This document shows, one piece after another, positions 25,789 through 33,688 of a DNA stretch of 64,000 bases. Each line of letters starts with the position of its first letter. The first letter of the stretch is position 1. The notes under the pieces are model-generated. The model had not been told where the DNA came from and searched no databases. It worked only from the letters and a program-made list of their open reading frames with translations. This stretch comes from Ardenticatenales bacterium. Lineage in GTDB: Bacteria > Chloroflexota > Anaerolineae > Ardenticatenales > Ardenticatenaceae. Location: NCBI GenBank assembly GCA_020634795.1, contig JACKAZ010000003.1, positions 62,001-126,000 on the forward strand, written 5' to 3'. The position numbers and the translations under genes were made by a program.

Positions 25789-27018
25789 TTGCACATCCGC
25801 CTGCGCCGCACCCTTGCCATCGCCCTGCTGCTGATCGTTGCGCTTGCTGCACCGCCAGCCCCGACTCATGCCCAGGGTGAGGATGGCCGCCCCTATCTGG
25901 AGCTGCCTTTCGAAGGTGGAACCAGCTACCGCGTCAGTTGCGCCTACACCTGCTATCAGCATTACAATGCCATGACCTATGCCGTCGATTTCGCCATGCC
26001 TGCCGGCGTCCCGATCTTGGCGGCGGCGGCGGGTGAGGTGCGTGCTGTCACGTGGGAAGTCGGCATGCCGCTCGACCTCAATCTGGGGGATGCACTGATC
26101 GTCTACATCGATCATGGCGACGGCTGGTTCACCCGCTACGTCCACTTGGACGGGCTGACCGTGGCGCAGGGCGACCGGGTAGAGATGGGACAGGTGATCG
26201 GCTACTCCGGGGCCACCGGCGCCAGCGCGGCCCACCTCCATTTCGAGCTGCGCTACGGCAGTTCGCTGCGCAGCCCCTCCGTGCCGATCGATGAGTTGTT
26301 TGGTGAGGCGCCGGCGGAAGGGCAGTACTACGAAAGCAATAATTACGCCTTTACGGGGGCGATGGGGACGGTTGAGGTGCCATTACCTGCGGCGACGGCC
26401 CAGATCGAAATCTTAGAGACGCCCACCCCCGTGCTGACGCTCCCGTCTCCGACGCCCCTTGATCCCACATTGCTCCCATCAACGCCACTGCCGTCGCCCA
26501 GCGCCGGTTTGACGCTGTCGGGCGATGGCACGGACATCGTGGCGGGCCAAGCGGTGACGGTGAGCTTCACGATGCGGAACAGCGCGTCGGAGCGGAGCAA
26601 CTTTGCGATGGTCGGCATCGGCAGTCGGCGCCTTGCGGCGGAGGGCGACGGGCCGAGCGAGGCGGGTGGCATGGCCGAAGCGGTGCTGAGCTTTGATCGG
26701 GCGATCAAGCTCAATCCGGGCAACAGCTACGACTTCAGCCACGAGATCACCTTCGACGAAGCGGGCGACTACGAGCTGTTCATCTTCGTGCTCGATGCGG
26801 CCCATCAACTGGTCGACCCCGGGACCGATGCCAACCGTCTCACTCTGACGGTCCGTCCCGCCGCCGCAGCCCTCTACCTCCCGCTGGTCGCGGGGTCGGT
26901 CGCCGACGGTCCGTCGGCAGTCGATGCACCGGACGACTCGGCACTGCCGCCCGACGATTCCTCGATCCTACTCGACCTCGCCACCCCAGATCTGCCTGCG
27001 GGGGCGGATGGCGAATAG
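25789..27018 (+). CDS. Secreted M23-family metallopeptidase (LytM-like)
   Basis: 409 residues from a TTG start (GGAG 12 bases upstream). Signal peptide about 1-28, ending PPAPTHAQ. The M23 domain (about 40-180) has YAVDFAMPAG with the zinc Asp, then VYIDHGDGWFTRYVHLDG, and HLHFELR. The expected first zinc His is not obvious: the motif reads HYNAMTYAVDF, where HxxxD is shifted but present. A Pro/Thr-rich linker (210-245) leads to an Ig-like domain (about 245-360) and an acidic tail. Function: peptidoglycan endopeptidase or cell-wall factor outside the membrane. Confidence 0.85.
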   Translation: MHIRLRRTLAIALLLIVALAAPPAPTHAQGEDGRPYLELPFEGGTSYRVSCAYTCYQHYNAMTYAVDFAMPAGVPILAAAAGEVRAVTWEVGMPLDLNLGDALIVYIDHGDGWFTRYVHLDGLTVAQGDRVEMGQVIGYSGATGASAAHLHFELRYGSSLRSPSVPIDELFGEAPAEGQYYESNNYAFTGAMGTVEVPLPAATAQIEILETPTPVLTLPSPTPLDPTLLPSTPLPSPSAGLTLSGDGTDIVAGQAVTVSFTMRNSASERSNFAMVGIGSRRLAAEGDGPSEAGGMAEAVLSFDRAIKLNPGNSYDFSHEITFDEAGDYELFIFVLDAAHQLVDPGTDANRLTLTVRPAAAALYLPLVAGSVADGPSAVDAPDDSALPPDDSSILLDLATPDLPAGADGE

Positions 27019-27151
27019 CGAATGGAACATTGACACCGTCGAGAATCAAGAATCGGATGGCTGGACATGTCCATTGAATCGCAATGCCCAACACGCGACA
27101 ACGTCATCAACCGACACATTTACACCCCTACCACAGCCACCACGCACCCCC

Positions 27152-28198
27152 ATGACCCACCCCACCATCGACCTGCGCAGTGATACCGTCACCTTGCCCA
27201 GCCCCGCCATGCGCCGCGCGATGGCGGCTGCCGAGCTGGGCGACGATGTCTACGGCGAGGACCCGACCGTCAACCGCCTTCAGGCGATGACGGCGGAGCG
27301 GTTGGGGAAAGAAGCGGCCCTGTTCGTGCCGAGTGGCACGATGGGGAACCTGATCGCGCAGCTCGTCCACTGTCGGCGCGGCGAGCAATTGATCGCGGGC
27401 GATCAGGCCCATACGGTGCTCTACGAGGCGGGAGGCAGCGCCGCAGTCGGCGGCATCCACCCGCGTACGGTCACCACCTTCGCCGATGGCACGCTCGATC
27501 TGGCGGAAGCCGAGGCGCTGGTCGCGCCCGAAAACCCCCATTTCCCCCGCACCAAGCTTCTGATTCTGGAGAACACGCACAACCGGACCGGCGGCCAACC
27601 GTTGCCGCTCGATTTCGTCGAGGCGGCGCGCACGCTCTGCGATGCGCATGGGTTGGCATTGCATTGCGACGGCGCCCGTCTCTGGAACGCCGCCATCGCG
27701 CTGGGCGAAACAGCGGAACGGCTCGCCCAACCCTTCGACTCCCTCTCGGTCTGTCTGTCCAAGGGGTTGGCCGCGCCGGTTGGCTCGTTGGTGGTGGGCC
27801 GCAAGGCCTTCATCGCCGAAGCGCTGAGAGAGCGCAAGCTGTTGGGTGGGGGGATGCGCCAAGCGGGCGTGCTGGCGGCGGCGGGGATCGTGGCGCTCAC
27901 GGAGATGCAGACGCGGCTGGCCGACGATCATAACAATGCGGCGCGGCTGGCCGAGGGGCTGGCGGCGCTGGGCTATCGCGTTCGTAACGCCGTCACGACC
28001 AACATCCTCTTCTTCGCACCGCCGGAGGGCGTCGTGCCCAGCGCAGCGCTCAGCGATGCGTGGGCGAGGGAGGGGCTATTGATCTCGCCCCCCAGCCACG
28101 GTCACTTTCGCGCGGTGACGCACTACGGCATTTCGGCGCGTGAGATCGATCGTGCGTTGCAGATTATTGAGCGCGCGGTAAGGGTTCAAGGTGCGTGA
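27152..28198 (+). CDS. ltaE: Low-specificity L-threonine aldolase
   Basis: 348 residues from MTHPTIDLRSDTVTLPSPAM; the RSDTVT motif near the N-terminus defines the family and this start. Further signatures: VYGEDPTVNRLQ, FVPSGTMGNLIAQL, LENTHNRTGG, LHCDGARLWNAA, and the PLP-lysine region SVCLSKGLAAPVGSLVVG (Lys about 200). Fold-type I PLP enzyme cleaving L-threonine or allo-threonine to glycine and acetaldehyde. No Shine-Dalgarno site is evident. Its last 35 bp overlap the ROK kinase gene coming from the other strand. Confidence 0.92.
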   Translation: MTHPTIDLRSDTVTLPSPAMRRAMAAAELGDDVYGEDPTVNRLQAMTAERLGKEAALFVPSGTMGNLIAQLVHCRRGEQLIAGDQAHTVLYEAGGSAAVGGIHPRTVTTFADGTLDLAEAEALVAPENPHFPRTKLLILENTHNRTGGQPLPLDFVEAARTLCDAHGLALHCDGARLWNAAIALGETAERLAQPFDSLSVCLSKGLAAPVGSLVVGRKAFIAEALRERKLLGGGMRQAGVLAAAGIVALTEMQTRLADDHNNAARLAEGLAALGYRVRNAVTTNILFFAPPEGVVPSAALSDAWAREGLLISPPSHGHFRAVTHYGISAREIDRALQIIERAVRVQGA

Positions 28199-29150
28199 AG
28201 GCGAGGGCAGCAGCGCCCAGCAACCCCACGTTGTCCCCCAATTTTGCCAGCACGATATCCAGCGAATCACGGTAGCCCAACATCAGATGTTGCACCGCGC
28301 TGCGACGGGCCGGCCCCAGCAGTAGCTCGCCCGCGTTCGAGACCCCGCCCCCGATCACGAAGCGGCCCGGGTTGAAGAGGTGGCTCAGATTCGCGATGGC
28401 GATCCCCAAGTAGTAGCCCGCCCGCGCAATCGTATGGGTCGCCATCGGGTCCCCCGCCATCGCGGCCTGCGTGACGTCGATAGCGGTGAGCGGCTTGGGT
28501 CGGGTTGACAGGCTGCTTTCCATCCCCCGCTCCAATCGCGCTTGGGCTTCGATGGCGATGTTGGTGCCACTGGCCAGTGCCTCCACACAGCCCCGATTGC
28601 CGCAGTTGCAAAGGGGGCCATCCGGCAGGATGATCATGTGGCCCCCTTCGCCCGCCAACCCCTGTTCGCCCAAGACGAGTTGGTCGTTGACGATGAAGCC
28701 AGTGCCCACGCCCGTGGAGACGGTGATGTAGATCATGTTGCGAAAGCCGACCCCCGCCCCATAACGATGTTCGGCCAAAGCGGCGAGGTTGGCATCGTTG
28801 CCCAACCAGACGGGCAATGCGACGCGCCGCGTCAGTTCGTCCGCCAGAGACACTTCCTCCCAGCCGGGCAGATTGGGCGCGTTGTAAATGATCCCTTTGA
28901 AGGGATCGAGCGGACCGGGGGCAATCACGCCGAGGGCCGCCACGTCACTGCCCTCAGGCGCATGTTTCACCATATCCTCGACCGCTTCGACGATACGTGC
29001 CACCACTTTTTCGGGGCCGAGGTGGCTCTGCGTTTCGCGCTTGAGCTGTTCTAGGATCGTGCCATCCGGCTTGACCAGTGCCGCACGAAGATGGGTGCCG
29101 CCGAAGTCCACGCCGACGACGAGAGGATCGTTTGGAAGTTGTTCACTCAT
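28164..29150 (-). CDS. ROK-family glucokinase
   Basis: 328 residues. Phosphate loop GVDFGGTHLRAALV; catalytic WLGNDANLAALAEHRYGAG with base Asp; TVSTGVGTGFI; zinc-binding GPLCNCGNRGCVEALASG, the ROK CxCGxxGC motif; adenosine site VIGGGVSNAG. An ATP-dependent glucokinase is the most likely activity; other hexoses or N-acetylhexosamines are possible. It overlaps ltaE convergently by 35 bp. There is no Shine-Dalgarno site at the start. A separate polyphosphate glucokinase lies at 14940. Confidence 0.88.
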   Translation of the reverse strand: MSEQLPNDPLVVGVDFGGTHLRAALVKPDGTILEQLKRETQSHLGPEKVVARIVEAVEDMVKHAPEGSDVAALGVIAPGPLDPFKGIIYNAPNLPGWEEVSLADELTRRVALPVWLGNDANLAALAEHRYGAGVGFRNMIYITVSTGVGTGFIVNDQLVLGEQGLAGEGGHMIILPDGPLCNCGNRGCVEALASGTNIAIEAQARLERGMESSLSTRPKPLTAIDVTQAAMAGDPMATHTIARAGYYLGIAIANLSHLFNPGRFVIGGGVSNAGELLLGPARRSAVQHLMLGYRDSLDIVLAKLGDNVGLLGAAALAFTHLEPLPRAQ

Positions 29151-29334
29151 AGGTGGGTGGTTGGTCTGGAGTCGTTAGTAGAGATTGCTGATAAGTGGGC
29201 ATAACGGAGCAATGCTTTGGCTTTCCCCCGGTCTTCATGCTTAGAACGCGCTGGGCTGAGGCGCAGCCGGTCGATTCCCCTTTCGACGTTGTGTAGGGCA
29301 GGCTGATCTGGATCACAACGGCGCAACGATTCGG

Positions 29335-30111
29335 TCATGAGGCGGGTTCACGGCTGCCCAGCCGTTCGTAGAGCGCGCCCAACTGCTCAACGTAGGGTTG
29401 CACATCGTGGCCGTAACGCTCGATGGTGTGGCGGGGACGGGGCAGTTCAATGGCGAGTTCACGGAGCACGCGGCCCGGCCGCGGGCTGAGCGCGATGACG
29501 CGGTCCGCCAGAAAGACGGCCTCGTGCAGGTCGTGGGTGACAAAGACCACGGTGGGCCGCGTCTCTTCCCACAGGCCCAACAGCAGCCGGTTCATCTCGC
29601 CGCGCAACATCATGTCCAACGCCGCGAACGGCTCGTCCATCAGCAACAGCCGAGGCTGCGAAACCAGTGCCCGCGCCAACGAAACCCGCTGCTGCATCCC
29701 GCCGCTCAACTCGTGGGGCATCGCCGCGCCGAAGCCGTGGAGACCCACCGCCTCGATCAAGGGGGCGATGCGCTGCTGGGCGCTGCCCTCGCCGCTGAGT
29801 TGCAGGGGCAGGGCAATGTTGTCGGCCACGGTGCGCCACGGCAAGAGCGCGGGTTTCTGAAAGACGACCGAAATGTCGGGTGGTGTGCCGGTCAGTGGCG
29901 CTCCGTGATAGAGGATGCAGCCCTCCGATGGCTGCAGGAGACCGGCAAAGAGGCGCAGCAGGGTCGATTTTCCGCTCCCACTCGGCCCCACGATGGCCAA
30001 GAATTCGCCCGACGCCACGGTCAGCGAAATGTCACGCAGCGCCGAAACCCGCCCGTCCCGCTTCTGGAACTGGTGACTGAGATGGTCCGCGACGATCAGC
30101 CCATCACGCAT
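29335..30111 (-). CDS. ABC transporter ATP-binding protein (SsuB/TauB/NrtD type)
   Basis: 258 residues. Walker A VGPSGSGKSTLLRL (about 40-53), Q-loop VVFQKPALLPWRTV, signature ELSGGMQQRVSLARAL, Walker B LLLMDEPFAALD, switch His in VVFVTHDLHEAVFLADRV. The LLPWRTV and THDxxEAVFLADRV segments are typical of ATPases for nitrate, sulfonate, taurine or thiamine-precursor importers. No permease or binding protein is in the window, so the partner genes must be elsewhere or the transporter is split. It overlaps the coaBC gene by 8 nt, implying translational coupling. Confidence 0.9.
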   Translation of the reverse strand: MRDGLIVADHLSHQFQKRDGRVSALRDISLTVASGEFLAIVGPSGSGKSTLLRLFAGLLQPSEGCILYHGAPLTGTPPDISVVFQKPALLPWRTVADNIALPLQLSGEGSAQQRIAPLIEAVGLHGFGAAMPHELSGGMQQRVSLARALVSQPRLLLMDEPFAALDMMLRGEMNRLLLGLWEETRPTVVFVTHDLHEAVFLADRVIALSPRPGRVLRELAIELPRPRHTIERYGHDVQPYVEQLGALYERLGSREPAS

Positions 30112-31309
30112 TGTCGTTCGCCCTCGCCCAGAGTCGCACCACCTCGTCTAGGATTTTCTCGCTCAGCGCCGCCTTGCTCATCACGGGCAACGCCTCGTCG
30201 CCTTCGGCGCGGATGAAGGTCGCCTGTACCTGATCGCCCCCGAAACTCTGCGGCACTTGGTTGGCAACGAGTAGATCCAGCCCTTTTCGCGTCAACTTGC
30301 TCCGTCCGTTGGCCAGCAGATTTTCGGTTTCGGCGGCCCAGCCCACGGTGATGAGCTGGGGGGGTTTCTGCGCTTTAACGCTCATCAGCAGATCGGGGTT
30401 GCGAACCAATCGCAACAATAGCTCGTCGTCGTTCTTCTTGATCTTCTGTGGCGCGGCCTGCGCGGGACGATAATCCGCGACAGCCGCGGCCATCAGCAAC
30501 GCATCGGCATCGGGGAGTTCCGCGAGGAGCGCACGCTGCATCGCGTCGGCGCTGGTGACGCGGCACAGGGCAACGTGGGGCGGCGGGCTGAGCGCGGTGG
30601 GGCCGCTGATCAGCACCACGGTCGCGCCGCGCCGCGCCGCCGCTTCGGCGACGGCATACCCCATGCGGCCCGACGAGTGGTTGGCGATGACACGCACCGG
30701 GTCGATCGCCTCCTGCGTGCCGCCCGCCGTCACGATCACCTTGCGCCCCGCCATATCTTGCGCTGTCATGGCTTGCGCCACGGTTGCCAGAATCTGCGCT
30801 TCCGAAGCCAGTCGCCCCACGCCACTGGCCCCACTCGCCAGATAGCCCGCCTCGGGCGCCACGATCCAGGCGCCCCGCTGACGCAGGGTGGCGATGTGCT
30901 GTTGGGTGGCCGGATGCTCCCACATCCCGCTTTCCATCGCGGGCGCGACGATCAGCGGGGCACGTAGGGCCAACGCCGTGGTGGTCAGGAAGTTGTCGGC
31001 GAAACCGAGCGCAAGTTTGGCCATGGTGTTGGCCGTGGCGGGGGCGACCAAGAGCGCGTCGACCGCTTTGGCCAAGGTCACGTGACCGATCTCGGTCTCG
31101 GCGCCCTGCGCCCACATATCCGTGAGCACCACGCGATGGGTGATCGCTTGAAAGGAGAGCGGCTGCACCATCTTGGTGGCGGCCTCGCTCATCATCACAT
31201 CGACCGTTGCCCCCGCTTGGACCAAGCGGCTGGCCAGCGCCACCGCCTTGTAAGTGGCGATGGAACCGCTCACACCCAACAGGATATGCTTATCTCGAAC
31301 GGGGATCAT
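30104..31309 (-). CDS. coaBC: Bifunctional CoaBC (phosphopantothenoylcysteine synthetase/decarboxylase)
   Basis: 401 residues from MIPVRDKHILLGVSGSIATYK; the longer upstream frame is nonamer-repeat sequence. The N-terminal flavoprotein CoaC (1-190) has GVSGSIATYK, the catalytic His in SFQAITHRVV, PATANTMAKLALG, and APAMESGMWEHPATQ with the usual PAMN Asn replaced by Glu (PAME), a variation seen in some homologues. The C-terminal CoaB (about 195-401) has VIVTAGGTQEAIDPVR, NHSSGRMGYAVAEAA, and MAAAVADYRP followed by KIKK. Function: coenzyme A synthesis from phosphopantothenate, cysteine and CTP. A promoter lies at 31344-31371. Confidence 0.93.
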   Translation of the reverse strand: MIPVRDKHILLGVSGSIATYKAVALASRLVQAGATVDVMMSEAATKMVQPLSFQAITHRVVLTDMWAQGAETEIGHVTLAKAVDALLVAPATANTMAKLALGFADNFLTTTALALRAPLIVAPAMESGMWEHPATQQHIATLRQRGAWIVAPEAGYLASGASGVGRLASEAQILATVAQAMTAQDMAGRKVIVTAGGTQEAIDPVRVIANHSSGRMGYAVAEAAARRGATVVLISGPTALSPPPHVALCRVTSADAMQRALLAELPDADALLMAAAVADYRPAQAAPQKIKKNDDELLLRLVRNPDLLMSVKAQKPPQLITVGWAAETENLLANGRSKLTRKGLDLLVANQVPQSFGGDQVQATFIRAEGDEALPVMSKAALSEKILDEVVRLWARANDNA

Positions 31310-31343
31310 GGCGTTACTCGCCCTGGGTAGCTGGATAGCGCGA

Positions 31344-31371
31344 ATTATAACAGAAGGGGCGGGAACGACAA
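31344..31371 (-). promoter_or_regulatory. Promoter of the coaBC operon
   Basis: Minus strand TTGTCG (31366-31371), 16-nt spacer, TATAAT (31344-31349), about 30 nt before the start codon. Confidence 0.65.
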
Positions 31372-31575
31372 CGCAGAACGCAGAAGAGATAGGTTCGATT
31401 CTGGAAAAGGGGGCAGATGAAGTTGTTGCTGGCTGCCAAGGCGTCGGTGAACGCAGAACGCAGAGCAGGTAACGCAGAGCAACGCCCAACTCATCAAACT
31501 CACAAAACTCATCAAACTCATCAAACTCACAAAACTCACAAAACTCATCAAACTCATCAAACTCATCAAACTCAC
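31364..31575. repeat. AACGCAG heptamers then CTCATCAAA nonamers
   Basis: AACGCAG units at 31371-31390 and 31450-31485, then CTCATCAAA/CTCACAAAA nonamers at about 31489-31575. On the plus strand this precedes the pilin gene. Read on the minus strand it gives a false Glu-Phe-Asp repeat peptide upstream of coaBC. Confidence 0.7.
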
Positions 31576-31599
31576 CCAACTCCCCAGCTATCTTAACAA

Positions 31600-31627
31600 T
31601 TGGCGATGGGGCGATGGGGGGTATACT
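31600..31627 (+). promoter_or_regulatory. Promoter of the small pilin gene
   Basis: TTGGCG (31600-31605), 16-nt spacer, TATACT (31622-31627), about 50 nt upstream of the start codon. Confidence 0.55.
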
Positions 31628-31679
31628 TGGCAGATAGTTCAATCAGCGGAGACGTTTCGAAGGGAGAGAGGGGTTGCGT

Positions 31680-31823
31680 ATGCGCGGCGAAGGAATGTTA
31701 GAATATCTACTGATCCTAGTGCTGGTTGCGGTGGTGGTGGTGGCGCTGCTCACCGTCTTGCAACCCGAAATCACCCAGATCATCGACAACGTACAACAGG
31801 GGCTGCAAGGCGCAGTCAACTAG
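31680..31823 (+). CDS. Flp/TadE-like type IV pilin subunit (47 residues)
   Basis: MRGEGMLEYLLILVLVAVVV begins the protein: a short basic leader with Gly before the expected prepilin cleavage, then the conserved Glu at about +5 in MLEY, a 20-residue hydrophobic helix, and an amphipathic tail ending QQGLQGAVN. This is the pattern of Flp-family pilins (class III signal). GAAGGGAGAG lies upstream. It stands alone with its own promoter and a strong hairpin behind it; no Tad secretion genes are in the window, so the assembly machinery must be encoded elsewhere. Confidence 0.78.
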   Translation: MRGEGMLEYLLILVLVAVVVVALLTVLQPEITQIIDNVQQGLQGAVN

Positions 31824-31840
31824 AGGCTTCTGCTGCAACG

Positions 31841-31880
31841 AACAAGAGCGCCCTTTCGAACTTTGGCGGGCGCTCTTGTT
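31841..31880. terminator. Perfect 13-bp hairpin between pilin and DUF1499 genes
   Basis: AACAAGAGCGCCC (31841-31853) pairs perfectly with GGGCGCTCTTGTT (31868-31880). It lies between convergent genes and probably ends transcription in both directions, although T-runs are short. Confidence 0.75.
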
Positions 31881-31903
31881 GTGGGACGTGGTCGGTCGTA
31901 TGA

Positions 31904-32368
31904 TCAATCCAACGCCTGCCAAATGTCGCGGAACTCGTCCATGCGCGCGCGGTTGACGCCCAAATCGCTATAGCCGACACGAGCGGCGGAGCGAAAATGA
32001 ACGACCTGCGCCTCTTCGTCGACATAAAACTCTAAATCGTCGGCGAAGATGCCACTCTCGGTCCGTGCTTCAATCCGCAGATAAGGTCCTTTCTGGCTGA
32101 CCAGGGTAGTACGGGGCAGCTCCGCCACGGCCAGTCGTACGCGATCCATCGCGGCCTCCCCGTCCCCCGAAAAGAGGAGCGGTGTTATGTAGTGACTTGT
32201 GTCTGAAGGGCTCGCTTGCGATGAGACACAATTAGGGGAGGCGGGACAGGGCTTCAACTTGCCATTTTCAACCCCTAGGTTGTCTGGCCGCCGCTGGGCC
32301 AAGATGGCAGTCAGCGCAGAGCCGCCCAGAATAAGGGTGAGTCCGATGAGTGTGAGTCGTTTCAACAT
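31904..32368 (-). CDS. DUF1499 domain protein
   Basis: 154 residues. An N-terminal hydrophobic segment (about 5-24) acts as signal or anchor. Family signatures are LKPCPASPNCVSS and, near the end, VVHFRSAARVGYSDLGVNRARM. DUF1499 proteins are small extracytoplasmic proteins of unknown function, widespread in bacteria and chloroplasts. It is divergent from the phosphoesterase at 32507. Confidence 0.88.
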   Translation of the reverse strand: MLKRLTLIGLTLILGGSALTAILAQRRPDNLGVENGKLKPCPASPNCVSSQASPSDTSHYITPLLFSGDGEAAMDRVRLAVAELPRTTLVSQKGPYLRIEARTESGIFADDLEFYVDEEAQVVHFRSAARVGYSDLGVNRARMDEFRDIWQALD

Positions 32369-32506
32369 GAGTGTTCCCTGCTAGACGAATGGAGATGCTT
32401 TGTGTTGGATCGGTGAATCCACTATAACGATAGCCCCATTCCGTCAACCGCGTCAATTCTTACGGACTCCCTGTCGGATCGACCACCAACGTTTGCAAGG
32501 ACCGCA

Positions 32507-33394
32507 GTGAACCTCGCCATCATCGCTGATATTCACGGCAATCGCCACGCTCTGGAGGCCGTGCTGCGCGACATTGCCACGCAAAACATCGATCAGCTCA
32601 TCGTGGCGGGCGATGTCGTTAACCGTGGGCCGACCAATGCCGAGGTCATGGCCCGCGTCAGCGCGGAAGCCGATGTCATCCTGCTGGGCAACCACGATGC
32701 CTTGGTGACGAAGTGGGTCGGTCGCGATTCTGAAATACCGGCCGCGTGGTTCAGCGATCCGTTTTGGCGCTTCACCGACTGGACGGCTCAACAACTCGCG
32801 GCGGCGGGCCAACTCGATGCGCTCCGTGAGTTGGAGTTCTCCTATCGAATCGCCATCGATGGTCTGCCCAGCGTACTGATCACCCACGGCTCGCCCCGCC
32901 ACTTCCGCGAGGGGTATGGCCGCTACCTGAACGACGAACAGTTGGCCGAGATCGTTGAGGAATACCCCGCTGACCTCTACGTGGGTGCCCACACCCATCG
33001 CACCATGGTACGTGCGTGGGGACACCATGCCTTTCTGAACGTGGGGGCGGTGGGCGCGCCCTTCAATCGGGATCAGCGCGCCCAGTACCTGTTGCTTTCG
33101 GGCCGTGATGGCGACTGGCACCATGAATTCCGCGCGGTGGACTACGATGTCGATGCCGCCCTCGCCGATTACGAGCAGACCGGCTACTTGGACCAGGTGG
33201 GGGTCAGTGCCGACATTTTCTTCAAAGAGATACAATATGCGCGCCCGCTCTACGCTCCCTTCTGGATGTGGTCGGAGAAAGAGGGGATTCCGAAGAGCGC
33301 CGCCAGTTGGCAGGCGTGGCAGCAGGGTGAAGGCGCTGACTTCTTCGAACCGCCTGAGCCAGCCCACGGCCCGCCACGACCCGATATCCTGTAA
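32507..33394 (+). CDS. Calcineurin-like metallophosphoesterase (YfcE/DUF2437-like)
   Basis: 295 residues from a GTG start with AAGG six bases upstream. Metal-binding motifs in order: IADIHGN (8-13 region), VAGDVVNRGP, LLGNHDALV, ITHGSPRH and GAHTHRTMV. These give a dinuclear metal phosphoesterase. The C-terminal 60 residues (ADIFFKEIQYARPLYAPFW) are specific to this subgroup. Substrate unknown; cytosolic phosphodiesterase acting on small molecules or nucleotides is likely. Confidence 0.85.
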   Translation: MNLAIIADIHGNRHALEAVLRDIATQNIDQLIVAGDVVNRGPTNAEVMARVSAEADVILLGNHDALVTKWVGRDSEIPAAWFSDPFWRFTDWTAQQLAAAGQLDALRELEFSYRIAIDGLPSVLITHGSPRHFREGYGRYLNDEQLAEIVEEYPADLYVGAHTHRTMVRAWGHHAFLNVGAVGAPFNRDQRAQYLLLSGRDGDWHHEFRAVDYDVDAALADYEQTGYLDQVGVSADIFFKEIQYARPLYAPFWMWSEKEGIPKSAASWQAWQQGEGADFFEPPEPAHGPPRPDIL

Positions 33395-33688
33395 CGGCAA
33401 TGCAGAACGCAGAAGAGATGGAGCTGCTTTTGGGGTGGGGAGGTGTTGCGGATGCTGCCGACTCTTGGGGCGCTGGTGAACGCAGAACGCAGAACGCAGA
33501 ACGTAGAACGGAACGGCCACGCAGAGCAGGTAACGCAAAACGCAGAACGTAGAACGGGCGTGTTAACCCATGCACCATGCACCATGCACCATTCCCCTTG
33601 CCCCTTGCCCCTTGCCCCTTGCACCCATATAGCGCGAGCACGCCTAACTCCCAAAACTCCCAAAACTCCCAAAACTCCCAAAACTCCC
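33395..33688. repeat. Stacked repeats 5' of the M3 peptidase gene
   Basis: In order on the coding strand: AACGCAG heptamers (33400-33560 in two blocks), CCATGCA heptamers (33569-33592), CCCCTTG heptamers (33595-33626), then CTCCCAAAA nonamers (33647-33688) that run directly into the start codon. No ribosome site is left between repeat and ATG. Confidence 0.8.

Noticed and set aside
31310..31642. N-terminal extension of CoaBC rich in Glu-Phe-Asp
   Set aside because: It is the reverse of CTCATCAAA repeats, crosses the promoter at 31344-31371, and the protein starts normally at MIPVRDK.
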